Below, piece by piece: positions 9,467 to 20,350 of a stretch of 64,000 nt of DNA (positions are counted from its first letter, which is position 1; each line of letters begins with the position of its first letter). This DNA comes from Endozoicomonas sp. 8E (GTDB lineage: Bacteria; Pseudomonadota; Gammaproteobacteria; Pseudomonadales; Endozoicomonadaceae). Under the pieces are notes generated by a model. The model saw only the letters and a list, made by a program, of their open reading frames with translations, had not been told where the DNA came from and ran no database searches. Made by a program: the position numbers and the translations under genes. The stretch spans positions 1,494,501-1,558,500 of the forward strand of contig NZ_CP120717.1 of NCBI RefSeq assembly GCF_032883915.1. Direction: 5' to 3'.

Positions 9467-9979
9467 ATGGCAGATGAAAAAGAAAGCAGTGACTCTGAAA
9501 ACAAAAATTCAGGCCACGGCAAGTTATTAATCATCATCATTATTCTTTTGGTGCTGTTGCTGGCGGGTGGTGGCGCTTTTGTGGCAATGACAATGATGAA
9601 TCCGCCGCAGCAACAGGAACAGCAACAGCAACAGCAGCCGCAACCCCAAGCTGCAGCATTGGGACCACCCAGTTTTATGGTGCTTGAGCCATTTATTATC
9701 ACTCTCAAAAGTGATGCCCGACCTCGATATATGCAGATAAAACAGTCATTGATGGTACGGGATGAAACCGTGATCGCAACACTGGAAGCTTACCGGCCTC
9801 TTATTCGTAATGAAGTCATCAACTATCTGGGCTCTCTCTCGTTTGAAGAGGTTAAAGCCGGGGGAGTTACAGAGATTATCCGTGCTGAAACGCTGGCGAG
9901 AGTCAATGCCCTGCTCGACAAAGAGAGAGTGGGAGCAAGGGTGGAAGACTGTCTGATTACGGATCTTGTGATCCAGTAG
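9467..9979 (+). CDS. fliL: Flagellar basal body-associated protein FliL
   Basis: A 170-residue protein with a short charged cytoplasmic N-terminus, one membrane helix (about residues 23-45, LLIIIIILLVLLLAGGGAFV) and a Gln/Pro-rich linker. A periplasmic domain follows with the FliL signature (FMVLEPFIITL, RPRYMQIKQSLMV, LRNEVIN-type segment). FliL surrounds the stator and supports torque or surface sensing. It follows fliK by 30 nt with AGGAAAAGGAG upstream. It corresponds to lafF. Confidence 0.9.
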   Translation: MADEKESSDSENKNSGHGKLLIIIIILLVLLLAGGGAFVAMTMMNPPQQQEQQQQQQPQPQAAALGPPSFMVLEPFIITLKSDARPRYMQIKQSLMVRDETVIATLEAYRPLIRNEVINYLGSLSFEEVKAGGVTEIIRAETLARVNALLDKERVGARVEDCLITDLVIQ

Positions 9980-9986
9980 CAACTTA

Positions 9987-10730
9987 GTGGCTGAGATGCA
10001 GCAAAAAGGACTTGACGCTTATCGCCAACAGGCAGGAAATCAGCGGGATGTTCTGGTTAAACAGCACCTGTCCCTGGTCAAAAAGATTGTGCTGCATCTG
10101 GCCAGCAGTCTGGGTAGCAATATTTCCCGGGATGATCTTTTGCAAGCCGGGATGATGGGCCTTCTGGATGCTGCCAGTCGTTACGATCCGGGCCGCAAAG
10201 TCCCTTTTGAACAGTTTGCCAAAACCCGGATTCGAGGTGCAGTGATTGATGAGTTACGACAGTGGGACTGGCGCAGCAGAACAGATCGGGAACACGGACA
10301 GAAAATCAGGAAGGCAATTCAGGCGCTTAATACAAAGCTGGGACGGGCTCCGGCCGAGTCAGAAATTGCCGAAGAGCTTGGTGTCAGCCTTGAGCGATAC
10401 CACCGCATGTTGCAGAGCAGTAATTCCGACAACCTGCTGAGTCTGGATGGGTTGATGCAGGGTGAGGCTGACAGCAAAATCATAGAGGTTAATCAGGATG
10501 ACTCTATAGAAGTGGTTGCCATGGGAGGGGAGCGCAGCAGGGCCCTGGCAAATGCTTTAAAGGAGTTACCGGAACGAGAGCAACATTTGATGAATCTCTA
10601 TTATGTTCATGAACTGAATATGAAAGAAATTGGAGAAGCTCTGGATCTGACGGAGGCTCGTATTTGTCAGTTACACCGTCAGGCTGTTCTAAGACTGCGC
10701 TCGCTGCTGGAAGAATGGAACAGGGAATAG
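9987..10730 (+). CDS. fliA: RNA polymerase sigma-28 factor FliA (LafS-like)
   Basis: A 247-residue sigma-70-family protein of the FliA group. Region 2 is visible as HLSLVKKIVLHLASSLGSN through DLLQAGMMGLLDAASRYDPG and RIRGAVIDELRQWDW. Region 3 follows (ALNTKLGRAPAESEIAEELG), then region 4 (LKELPEREQHLMNLYYVHEL). I use the GTG at 9987; an in-frame ATG at 9996 is an alternative, and neither has a strong ribosome site. A sigma factor encoded inside the flagellin-to-stator operon is a mark of lateral flagellar loci (lafS), where it drives late lateral genes. Confidence 0.9.
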   Translation: MAEMQQKGLDAYRQQAGNQRDVLVKQHLSLVKKIVLHLASSLGSNISRDDLLQAGMMGLLDAASRYDPGRKVPFEQFAKTRIRGAVIDELRQWDWRSRTDREHGQKIRKAIQALNTKLGRAPAESEIAEELGVSLERYHRMLQSSNSDNLLSLDGLMQGEADSKIIEVNQDDSIEVVAMGGERSRALANALKELPEREQHLMNLYYVHELNMKEIGEALDLTEARICQLHRQAVLRLRSLLEEWNRE

Positions 10731-10734
10731 TGTT

Positions 10735-11586
10735 ATGAAAATCTTGGGGCTGCTTATCCAGCTAGGCTGTATCTTTGGTGGCTTTATGGCTGCGGGTGGT
10801 GAAATGAGGGCTATCTGGCAGCCAGCAGAAATAGTGATGATTGGTGGTGGCGCCCTGGGGGCGTTTATGATTGCGAACCCAACGAATGTTGTCAAAGCGG
10901 CCGGGCGACACCTGGTTTATACCGTCAATAATTCAGGTTTTAATCGTGAATATTTTGATGAGCTGCTCTCTCTTTTGTATACGCTATTCAATATGGCGAA
11001 AAAAAAGGGAGGGACCAAGGCGCTTGAAGAGCATATAGAAAACCCTGAAAACAGCGATGTTTTTTCCAAATACCCTCTGATTATGAAGACCCCTCATATC
11101 TATAACTTCATTACTGAAAACCTCAGGTTGTCACTGGTAGACGGCATTGAACCCCACGAATACGAAACCATTATTGAGGAAGAAATTGAGTCCATGGAGT
11201 CAGAAATGATGCGTCCAGCGGATGCTCTGCAGTTGATTTCTGATGCATTGCCGGGCTTCGGTATTCTCGCGGCAGTACTGGGTATCGTTATTACCATGGG
11301 GGCGATAGATGGCCCAATGGATCAACTGGGCCGATTGATCGCTGCGGCTCTGACAGGTACTTTTCTTGGCATATTTATGGCCTACGGATTAGTAGGACCC
11401 TGTGCAACGGCCATTGGCCACTCAATCGATCAGGAGATTAGAGCATTTCATTGCATCAGGGTGGGGCTGGGCAGTAACAAGTCCGGTTTTCCTCCTGTTG
11501 TTTCAGTGGATTCCGGCAGGAAAATGCTTTTTGCGGACAAACGCCCCACTTTTAGTGAACTGGAAGAGTTGCTGGACGGCTCATGA
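10735..11586 (+). CDS. motA: Flagellar stator protein MotA (LafT-like)
   Basis: A 283-residue stator subunit of the proton-type MotA family. Hydrophobic segments lie at the N-terminus and around residues 170-220 (DALPGFGILAAVLGIVITMG, then TFLGIFMAYGLVGP), with a large charged cytoplasmic loop between. The conserved Pro of the third membrane helix is present in DALPGFG. With MotB it forms the proton-conducting stator that turns the rotor. It starts 4 nt after fliA and overlaps motB by 4 nt (ATGA). Confidence 0.92.
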   Translation: MKILGLLIQLGCIFGGFMAAGGEMRAIWQPAEIVMIGGGALGAFMIANPTNVVKAAGRHLVYTVNNSGFNREYFDELLSLLYTLFNMAKKKGGTKALEEHIENPENSDVFSKYPLIMKTPHIYNFITENLRLSLVDGIEPHEYETIIEEEIESMESEMMRPADALQLISDALPGFGILAAVLGIVITMGAIDGPMDQLGRLIAAALTGTFLGIFMAYGLVGPCATAIGHSIDQEIRAFHCIRVGLGSNKSGFPPVVSVDSGRKMLFADKRPTFSELEELLDGS

Positions 11587-12569
11587 GTAAAGATCATGTC
11601 ATTGTCATTAAAAAGAAACATGGCGGTCATGGCGATGGGCATCATGGCGGTTCATGGAAAGTAGCCTTTGCTGATTTTGCCATTGCCATGATGGCTTTGT
11701 TTCTTTTGCTCTGGATCATGAGCGCCACGGACAAGGAACAGAAGAAAGCCATTGCGACCTATTTTGAAGATCCGGGCTCATTCCGCCATCCAAGCAGTTC
11801 CAAGCCCATCAATTTTGGGGGAATGAATACTTTGGTGAATATTCCCAGACCAGGGGCAAACAATCGAGGCAGGGAAGAGACTGAAGTTATTGCTGATGAT
11901 ATGGACAAAACGCTGAATAACACGCTGATTTTCGACAAGCTGTCCGATGAATTACAAAAATTGGTGGGCGGCAGTAAATCAGCTGGAAGATATGAAGACT
12001 ACATTGATCTGGAGAAAACACCGGAAGGCTTACGTATTGTCATTCTGGACAATAACAAGAAGAATATGTTTGAAAAGGGGAGCGCGAGACTGCAGCCATT
12101 TTTTCAGGATTTAATGCTTGAACTGGCCCCTATTTTGAACAAACTTTCTTTCAGTCTCATGATCAGCGGTCATACTGACAGCTCAGGCTTTCAGAGGAAT
12201 AACTATTCAAACTGGGAGCTATCGTCAGCCCGGGCCCAGGTTGCCAGAAGAACACTGGTTTTTGGAGGACTGGAGGAGTCCCGGATTATGATGGTGTTGG
12301 GTATGGCTGACCGGGTACTGCGCGACCCTGAAAACCCTGAATCCAGCTCAAATCGTAGAATTGAAATTCTGTTTTTGAACGAGGAAATGGAAAAGCGGAT
12401 TGAAGATATGTTTGCACCGGTTGAAGAAGCTACCGAAGACGTGATTCAGGAAGGCACCGAAAAACTGAGTGATGAAGACTCGCAGAAAATGCGCACAGCT
12501 CTGGACAAAGCCAGAGACAATCAACTTCCGGAAGAAATGAAAGATGATATAAACTGGGGGGGCAATTAA
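11583..12569 (+). CDS. motB: Flagellar stator protein MotB (LafU-like)
   Basis: A 328-residue MotB. After a His/Gly/Lys-rich cytoplasmic tail comes the single membrane helix WKVAFADFAIAMMALFLLLW, with the essential proton-binding Asp at residue 31. An OmpA-like peptidoglycan-binding domain follows (LMISGHTDSSG, SSARAQVARR, SSNRRIEILF, about residues 190-270). The C-terminal acidic tail is longer than in E. coli. It closes the rightward flagellar operon and converges on tcdA, with the two stop codons overlapping at 12566-12569. Confidence 0.93.
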   Translation: MSKDHVIVIKKKHGGHGDGHHGGSWKVAFADFAIAMMALFLLLWIMSATDKEQKKAIATYFEDPGSFRHPSSSKPINFGGMNTLVNIPRPGANNRGREETEVIADDMDKTLNNTLIFDKLSDELQKLVGGSKSAGRYEDYIDLEKTPEGLRIVILDNNKKNMFEKGSARLQPFFQDLMLELAPILNKLSFSLMISGHTDSSGFQRNNYSNWELSSARAQVARRTLVFGGLEESRIMMVLGMADRVLRDPENPESSSNRRIEILFLNEEMEKRIEDMFAPVEEATEDVIQEGTEKLSDEDSQKMRTALDKARDNQLPEEMKDDINWGGN

Positions 12570-13393
12570 GCACCTGACCAGGTTCTTACAGTTTTCTTAT
12601 CGATGATTTTTTTAATGATTCGAGACACAGCCACAAAGCCAAACGTCGCCGTCACAACGGTGGTGGCGCCAAAACCACTGGCACAATCCATTTTTGTAGA
12701 ACCTATATCAGAAGGCTTCTGCTGACATACTGTCCCATCGGGTTGAGGATAGACGGCCTGTTCTGAAGAAAAGACACAATCGACACCAAACTTCCGCTTG
12801 CTGTTTTTAGTAAAGCCGTGGAAGTCTCTCAGATGGTTTCTGACTTTTTTTGCCAGAGGGTCGTGCCAGGTTTTGGTCAGATCGGTAATCTGTATGAGGG
12901 TAGGATCGACCTGACCACCGGCTCCACCTGTAGTGATGATAGGAATCTTGTTTCTTTTGCAGTGATGAATCAGGGCGGCCTTGATTCTGAAGCTGTCTAT
13001 GGCATCCAGTACATAATCAAAGTCCGGATTGATCAGCTCCGAGACATTTTCGGTCGTTACAAAGTTTTCAATAACATGGCATTGGCAGTCCGGATTAATG
13101 GACTGAATGCGGCTGGCCATCACTTCACACTTGGACTGACCAATGGTTTCTGTAGTGGCATGAAGCTGACGATTGATGTTAGTGACACAGACATCATCCA
13201 GATCGATCAGAGTAATAGTCCCTACTCCGGTTCTGGCCAGAGCCTCTGCTGCCCATGAACCGACTCCGCCAATACCTATGACGCAGACATGGGATTGTTT
13301 CAGCGTGTCCACGGCATCGCTGCCATAGAGCCTGCGGCTTCCTCCAAAACGAGCGCCATAGCCATTGGTTGAGTTTTCTGAAGCAACAGTCAT
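12566..13393 (-). CDS. tcdA: tRNA threonylcarbamoyladenosine dehydratase TcdA
   Basis: A 275-residue E1-like (ThiF/MoeB fold) enzyme. The nucleotide-binding glycine motif GIGGVGSWAAEALAR is near residues 38-52, followed by DLDDVCVTNINRQ and the family-typical DAIDSFRIKAAL and FGVDCVFSSEQ. TcdA dehydrates t6A at position 37 of ANN-decoding tRNAs to the cyclic ct6A in an ATP-dependent reaction. Length and motifs match E. coli TcdA (about 268 residues). It is divergent from glk and convergent with motB, so it is probably transcribed alone. Confidence 0.93.
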   Translation of the reverse strand: MTVASENSTNGYGARFGGSRRLYGSDAVDTLKQSHVCVIGIGGVGSWAAEALARTGVGTITLIDLDDVCVTNINRQLHATTETIGQSKCEVMASRIQSINPDCQCHVIENFVTTENVSELINPDFDYVLDAIDSFRIKAALIHHCKRNKIPIITTGGAGGQVDPTLIQITDLTKTWHDPLAKKVRNHLRDFHGFTKNSKRKFGVDCVFSSEQAVYPQPDGTVCQQKPSDIGSTKMDCASGFGATTVVTATFGFVAVSRIIKKIIDKKTVRTWSGA

Positions 13394-13500
13394 AGAGAGT
13401 CCGAGAGCTTTTCAGCTATTTTCAGGTCAGGAGTTCGGGCGCAGGATTATAATACTGACATCCTCACTTGTCATGAAGCCTGTTGGCCTGGATGTATCTG

Positions 13501-14472
13501 ATGACTGAAGTATTGCGATCTCTGGTGGGGGATATTGGTGGTACCAATGCCCGTTTTGCCCTGGTGAATCCTGACAGTCTGGTGCTGGAAGGCATTCAGA
13601 TGATGTCGAGTATTGATTATTCCGATCTGGAAGATGCTGTTCGGCTCTATCTTAAAAATCAGGGGGTTGAAACCATTGCCAGGGCCTGTCTTGCTGTTGC
13701 AGGCCCGGTCGTGGATGGAAAAGTCAGTTTCACCAACAGTCACTGGAAAATTGATCAGCAACAGTTCAAACAAGATTTCGAACTGGAAGTGATGGCACTG
13801 ATCAATGATTTTGCCGCGCAGGCTTTGGCGGTCCCCCACCTTCCTGCAAACGAACTCATGTCTGTTGGGCCTGAGCTGGACTTTGATCCCGATGCTGTCA
13901 AGCTGGTAATCGGTCCCGGAACCGGTCTGGGGCTTTGTGGATTGATCGAAACGCCTGTGGGTTGGCAAGCTCTGCCCGGAGAAGGAGGCAATGCCGACTT
14001 TGCGCCTTCTACTGAAAGAGATATCAGTGTCTGGCGATTTATCCGAAAAGAAGTTGGGGGCTTGCTGGGGGTTGAGAGAATACTTTCTGGCTCAGGTCTG
14101 GAATTACTTTATGAAGCGCACTCGAGCCTGGATGGTCGGATGGATAAGCTGCAGGCGGCAGATATCACGGTTCAGGCTCTGGAAGATCAGGATTCTCTCG
14201 CTTACGAAGTGCTGGATCACTTTTTTGAGATTCTGGGCAATACCGCCGGGAATGCTGCACTGGTTCTGGGAGCAAGGGGCGGTGTCTATATTGCGGGTGG
14301 CATTATCCCGAGAGTGAAAACGCTGTTTGCCAGAGGAACATTCCGGAAAGCCTTTGAGAACAGAGACAAGATGAGAGACTACATGTCAGGCATACCAACA
14401 TGGCTTATATTGTCTGAAAATCCCGGGTTAACTGGAGCAGCGGCCTATTTGAACTGTTCAGGTCATTATTAA
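13501..14472 (+). CDS. glk: Glucokinase
   Basis: A hexokinase-fold sugar kinase of the bacterial Glk type. It has the N-terminal phosphate loop LVGDIGGTNARFAL, the catalytic region LINDFAAQA, the GPGTGLGLCGLI motif, LPGEGGNADFAP and the C-terminal GGVYIAGGI. It phosphorylates glucose with ATP, which fits the nearby maltose system because amylomaltase and maltodextrin breakdown release free glucose. I chose ATG 13501 by comparison with E. coli Glk (start MTKYALVGD). ATG 13492 and TTG 13483 are in-frame alternatives. The product is about 323 residues, the normal length. Confidence 0.93.
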   Translation: MTEVLRSLVGDIGGTNARFALVNPDSLVLEGIQMMSSIDYSDLEDAVRLYLKNQGVETIARACLAVAGPVVDGKVSFTNSHWKIDQQQFKQDFELEVMALINDFAAQALAVPHLPANELMSVGPELDFDPDAVKLVIGPGTGLGLCGLIETPVGWQALPGEGGNADFAPSTERDISVWRFIRKEVGGLLGVERILSGSGLELLYEAHSSLDGRMDKLQAADITVQALEDQDSLAYEVLDHFFEILGNTAGNAALVLGARGGVYIAGGIIPRVKTLFARGTFRKAFENRDKMRDYMSGIPTWLILSENPGLTGAAAYLNCSGHY

Positions 14473-14618
14473 AGTCAGCTGTCTTCTAAAAGTATCCCCA
14501 GAGGCTGTGGATAAGTCTGGGATTAACCTTTGGGTGATTTCTCAAACTTCAGGGAAATAACAAACTGCAAATAAGTGGTTAAAAAATGATCAGCGGTTGG
14601 TTGAAAGCGCTCACCAGA

Positions 14619-14861
14619 TCAGGCTGCAATAGTCAGCCTGACACCCAGCGCTTTCAGCAGGCGATGTAAGGTATCCCAACAAGGTTGAGCCTTGCCATTG
14701 AATGCTTTGTAGAGGCTTTCTCGGTTGAGCCCGGTCTGTCTGGCCAGCTTGGTTACGCCTTTGTGCTTGACCACATCACCCAGGGCGATAATGAACACGG
14801 CAGGATCATCGTCTAGTTAGGCTTCGGCCAGGAATTCAGCAATTTCATTGTCCTGCAGCAT
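14619..14861 (-). pseudogene. HigA/HI1420-family antitoxin pseudogene with an in-frame stop
   Basis: Read leftward, this stretch encodes MLQDNEIAEFLAEA, then TAA, then LDDDPAVFIIALGDVV, then a helix-turn-helix (VTKLARQTGLNRESLYKAF) and the family ending LLKALGVRLTIAA before TGA. That is the addiction-module antidote (HI1420/HigA-like) pattern, about 80-100 residues when intact. The TAA (revcomp of TTA near 14817-14819) splits it after residue 14, so it is a probable pseudogene unless translation restarts. No partner toxin gene is visible. It borders the IS4 remnant, which suggests decay after transposon activity. Confidence 0.7.
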
Positions 14862-14955
14862 TTCTACAGGGTTTATATTTGCCCCTGACGGGGCTACGGC
14901 TCATATATGTCAGTTGATGTAACTATAGGGTTAGGCTATTCACTTAGGTTAGACA

Positions 14956-15630
14956 TTAAGCCCCACCCACAGCACAAAGACCTAATCTTGTACGCCCTGA
15001 ACAACCATCTCGTGCAGGGTGTTCACGTTTCGCATTATCTGCCCAGAAGTCCAGCAGCTTCCTTGTATGTGAGAGCAGAGACTTTCCTGCATTCATCAGG
15101 GATAAAATGACATTACCAAACAGCCGGGTTCCACTTTTCATCGCCTTATGCGTCGAGATTTCTTCAATGGCTCCACTTTCGTAGAGGTTCGCCTGCGCAG
15201 CATGGGCAAGATACCTTTTCAACGTCACAACCACGAAGGACATCAGAATCAGGCTAAACACCAGTGTCGCTGATTTAGTGTTAAAACGATGCCACCCTGA
15301 ATAGGACTTGATCTCTTTGAAGATAAGCTCTATCTGCCATCGTAGACGATAGGCCTGAAGTACTTCATTCAGGGTGAACTCAACCCGGTTAAGGTTGGTT
15401 ACAACGAATACCCATTTCAGTCTCCTGTCATTCCAGCGGACAACCAAACGATATGGCCAGGCTTTGAATCCTGGCCATTCTACATCCAGGTCGAGGTATT
15501 GATCTTTAGGGAAGCCAGACAACACCTCCTTAAGTTTTTTCCCTTTGTAGCGATTGAGATTTTTGCCATCCTCTCGTACTGCGCTGAGTATCGTCGGGTT
15601 GATACTCTGAGGGAAAAAAAAGACACCCAT
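14956..15630 (-). pseudogene. IS4-type DDE transposase, C-terminal remnant
   Basis: A 224-residue open frame covers only the C-terminal half of an IS4-family transposase, normally about 400-450 residues. It carries the YREK box (YRLRWQIELIFKEIKS) holding the last catalytic Glu, then ATLVFSLILMSFVVVTLKRYL. The earlier DDE aspartates are missing. The apparent start (MGVFFF) is made by the short repeat ATGGGTGTC-polyT that flanks the neighbouring RAYT gene, so the transposase is cut at that repeat. It is probably inactive. Confidence 0.75.
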
Positions 15631-15701
15631 AAATTTGCTTTACCATCCACCTAGTCTATTTTTTCATCCATCACTGATTTTCTACCCAGACAGGTGAGTT
15701 C

Positions 15702-16685
15702 ATGGCTCAGGCCCGCAATACTCTGATTGACCCCGGCTCAACGCCTTATTACCACTGCATGGCAAGATGCGTTCGTCAGGCTTACCTCTGTGGAGAGAAC
15801 CACCTGACTGGCAAGAACTACGAGCATCGCCGCCAGTGGGTGGTGGATAAACTCCGGGAACTGGTTTCAGTCTTTGCTATCGAAGTCTGCGCTTATGCTG
15901 TCATGTCGAATCATTATCATGTGGTTTTGCACATCAATCAGTTATCTGCCAGAGGCTGGTCACGAAATGAAGTGCTTCATCGTTGGACGACCTGGTTCAA
16001 AGGACCGCTTCTGGTGCAAAGGCATCTGGCCGCTGATAAACTGGGCAGCTCTGAATTGGCCCGTATTGATGAATATGCTGAGGAATACCGGCGTCGTTTA
16101 ACGGATATCAGCTGGTTTATGCGCTGCCTGAATGAGCATCTTGCTCGTGAGGCCAACAAAGAAGACGAGTGTAAAGGACGCTTCTGGGAAGGTCGCTTTA
16201 AAAGCCAGGCATTGCTGGACGAGGCAGCGTTACTGACCTGCATGACCTACGTTGACTTGAATCCGATTCGGGCTGGAAAGGTAGAAACACCGGAAGAGTC
16301 AGACTACACGTCGATTCAGGAACGCGTGGAGCAGGTTACACATTCTGAGACTAAAAAACAGCCGCTGACCCTGAAACCTTTTTGTTTGCAGGGCCAGAAT
16401 ACGGACGTTGCCCTTCCCTACCTTCTTCACGACTATCTGGAACTGGTTGACTGGAGTGGCCGCGTTGTCAGAACAGATAAGAAAGGTTCCATCCCGTCGT
16501 GTACCCCTCCTATTCTTGAAAGATTGGACATTGATCCGGATGAATGGCTGAAAACCATGCAATGGAATAATCGTTTTTATCGGGCAGTTGGCCGTCTGGA
16601 GGCAATGAAAACTTATGCACTTGAAGCCGGACAGAAGTGGCTTCGAGGTTTAAACGCCTGCAGTCGTTTGTACCTGACAGGTTAG
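15702..16685 (+). CDS. REP-associated tyrosine transposase (RAYT, Y1 HUH type)
   Basis: A 327-residue protein of the TnpA_REP/IS200-like family. It starts with the YYHCMARCVRQAYLC segment typical of this group and has the HUH metal motif NHYHVVLH at about residues 71-78. The conserved GRFWEGRFKSQAL and CMTYVDLNPIRAG follow. RAYTs are HUH endonucleases related to the spread of REP palindromes. A short motif (ATGGGTGTCT preceded by a T-rich run) flanks the gene: one inverted copy upstream (15621-15630) and four direct copies downstream, as expected for a RAYT and its own repeats. Confidence 0.85.
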   Translation: MAQARNTLIDPGSTPYYHCMARCVRQAYLCGENHLTGKNYEHRRQWVVDKLRELVSVFAIEVCAYAVMSNHYHVVLHINQLSARGWSRNEVLHRWTTWFKGPLLVQRHLAADKLGSSELARIDEYAEEYRRRLTDISWFMRCLNEHLAREANKEDECKGRFWEGRFKSQALLDEAALLTCMTYVDLNPIRAGKVETPEESDYTSIQERVEQVTHSETKKQPLTLKPFCLQGQNTDVALPYLLHDYLELVDWSGRVVRTDKKGSIPSCTPPILERLDIDPDEWLKTMQWNNRFYRAVGRLEAMKTYALEAGQKWLRGLNACSRLYLTG

Positions 16686-16873
16686 CGTAGAAGTCAGTTA
16701 AGACGTCAAAGACCCACTCTTTATCCCTCTTCGACTTATCTCGGAATGGATTTGCATTGTCTGAATTATGGCTTGAGCAGCCTCTGTTCGTTGGATGGAG
16801 CTGTGTGGTTCGTTGATACGTTACTTGAAGATAGATTTTCTGATCTTTTTTGGGAATATAGTTTTTGAATGTC

Positions 16874-17023
16874 TTATTTTTTATGGGTGTCTTAGAAGTT
16901 TATTTTTTATGGGTGTCTCAGGAGTCTCCTCAGGAGTCTCATTAAGAGTTGTTAGGAGTTGTGTTATTTTTTATGGGTGTCTCAGGAGTCGTTTGAATGT
17001 CTTATTTTTTATGGGTGTCTTAG
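16874..17023 (+). repeat. Four copies of a short RAYT-associated repeat
   Basis: TTATTTTTTATGGGTGTCT occurs at about 16874, 16900, 16964 and 17002, usually followed by TAG or CAGGAG. The spacing is irregular, so this is not CRISPR-like. The inverted partner (AGACACCCATAAAT) lies on the other side of the RAYT gene at 15621. The rest of 16686-17204 holds no gene I can support. Confidence 0.75.
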
Positions 17024-17064
17024 GAGCTTAGGAGTTACCCGATCTACACTCCATTTCGAATGCC

Positions 17065-17101
17065 CGAAAAAATAAGGCCACATCACTGCAGCCTTATTTT
17101 G
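17065..17101 (-). terminator. Intrinsic terminator downstream of lamB
   Basis: A perfect 10-bp stem AAAATAAGGC / GCCTTATTTT with a 12-nt loop. Read leftward it is followed by TTTTTTCGG, consistent with a rho-independent stop for lamB about 100 nt past its end. The T-rich arms could also let it work in the other direction. Confidence 0.65.
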
Positions 17102-17204
17102 GTTATAAGAAACAGATTATTATTCAGGTTTTTTTTGCCACACCTTGCTTATCCGTTTGGCATAAACCCCGCCTCTTTGTTTATTTCGGGCTACGGATTA
17201 GCCA

Positions 17205-19160
<1,956 letters not shown>

Positions 19161-20231
19161 GTGTCTGGAGTGCGAAAAAAAAAGTTTCTTTCATTGTGTG
19201 TTTTTGTCCCCATGATAGTTCTGACGGGTTGTTCTCATTTTAATAACCGGGAAGAAGTAGATTTTCAGCCAGACTCAGAAGGCAAAGTATATAACTCGGT
19301 TAAACATATTGCGTGTCAGCCACTGAGGCATCCTGCCGACAAAAAACAGGCTCGTATTGTCGTTAACGAGTTTACTTCAAGGCTGAAACAATCCACCGGA
19401 GAGACTCCGGTTCTGGCTTTCAGTCTGCCGCCAACGGGCAGTCATAAAGTGACTGTAAACAGCTATGTTGTCAGGGAGGGCGATAAGCAACAGCTCTTCT
19501 ACCCGGCCATTGCGCTTCTGGATCAGTCAAACAACATCATAGCCAGGATACCTGAAAGTCAGATCAAGTATAAAAAACCCGGGTTTACCAGCCCTGAAAG
19601 TATTGAAGCCCAATTCGTCATCGATAATGACAGACGCTCCAATGAGCAGGCTGTTTGTATGCTCATATACACCACCGATGAACTGAGGAAAGGGAAAACG
19701 GGTTTGATGAATGAGGCCAAGGCATATGCCAAAGCTTACGGTGTTGTAGCTCCGCCGGTTCCAGATCCTCTAGCAATTCATGGCAATACAGGGCATCTGG
19801 CCATCGGTATAAAAAGTTCAGAGGTGGCTCTTGCTTCAACGGCCATTGTTCCTGAAGCTGCTACTGCTGTGGCACTTCCAAATGCGGTACGGGACCCTTT
19901 TACAAAAGAAGTTGTGCAGCATTATGTTGATGCTGTTAATAAGGCCTTTAAGTCATGCAATTTTGGCTGGGCTATCGTCAAAAGGGGGGAGTTGGGGAAC
20001 ACTTTCAGGGATACGAAGGAGTACTTTGTCGAGCAGTATGGTAAACCCGTTGATAAACTGAATGCCCCCAAAACTCCCGATGCTGTAGACGGTTATGGCG
20101 GGGAAGTCCTGTATCACTACCAATTGCAGATATACGAGCACCTGAAGGCCGGTCAGGGAGCTGCGGCATTGAAGGTCATTGATCAGATCAAGGCTGCCTT
20201 GGATGAAGTGGATAAGCTGTTTGATTATTAA
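19161..20231 (+). CDS. malM: MalM-family maltose operon lipoprotein
   Basis: The C-terminal three quarters match MalM: LLDQSNNIIARIPESQIKYK and PGFTSPESIEAQFV, then EAKAYAKAYGV-APPVPDPLA followed by HGNTGHLAIGI. The end is a helical segment (YHYQLQIYEHLKAGQGAAAL). MalM is a periplasmic protein of the maltose regulon whose exact role is unclear. The N-terminus has a signal sequence with lipobox LTGC (RKKKFLSLCVFVPMIVLTGC), so this copy is probably a lipoprotein. The open frame reaches back to 19020. I chose GTG 19161 so that the signal peptide has a normal short n-region; GTG 19170 and ATG 19071 are alternatives. Confidence 0.78.
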   Translation: MSGVRKKKFLSLCVFVPMIVLTGCSHFNNREEVDFQPDSEGKVYNSVKHIACQPLRHPADKKQARIVVNEFTSRLKQSTGETPVLAFSLPPTGSHKVTVNSYVVREGDKQQLFYPAIALLDQSNNIIARIPESQIKYKKPGFTSPESIEAQFVIDNDRRSNEQAVCMLIYTTDELRKGKTGLMNEAKAYAKAYGVVAPPVPDPLAIHGNTGHLAIGIKSSEVALASTAIVPEAATAVALPNAVRDPFTKEVVQHYVDAVNKAFKSCNFGWAIVKRGELGNTFRDTKEYFVEQYGKPVDKLNAPKTPDAVDGYGGEVLYHYQLQIYEHLKAGQGAAALKVIDQIKAALDEVDKLFDY

Positions 20232-20248
20232 TCTTCCAAGAGTGTCTG

Positions 20249-20279
20249 CCTGAGCTTGTCAACGTTTCGACAGGCTCAG
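20249..20279 (+). repeat. Palindromic repeat / possible terminator after malM
   Basis: The inverted repeat CCTGAGCTTGTC ... GACAGGCTCAG forms a hairpin starting 18 nt past the malM stop. It resembles widespread GAGCTTGTCGAA-type palindromes. It has no clear T-tract, so terminator function is uncertain. Confidence 0.45.
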
Positions 20280-20350
20280 AACGGATGGGGTGTGCATTTA
20301 TTCTATCGGACAGTGGCGAGAATCTTGGCATATCTATAAATAGCCCTAAA

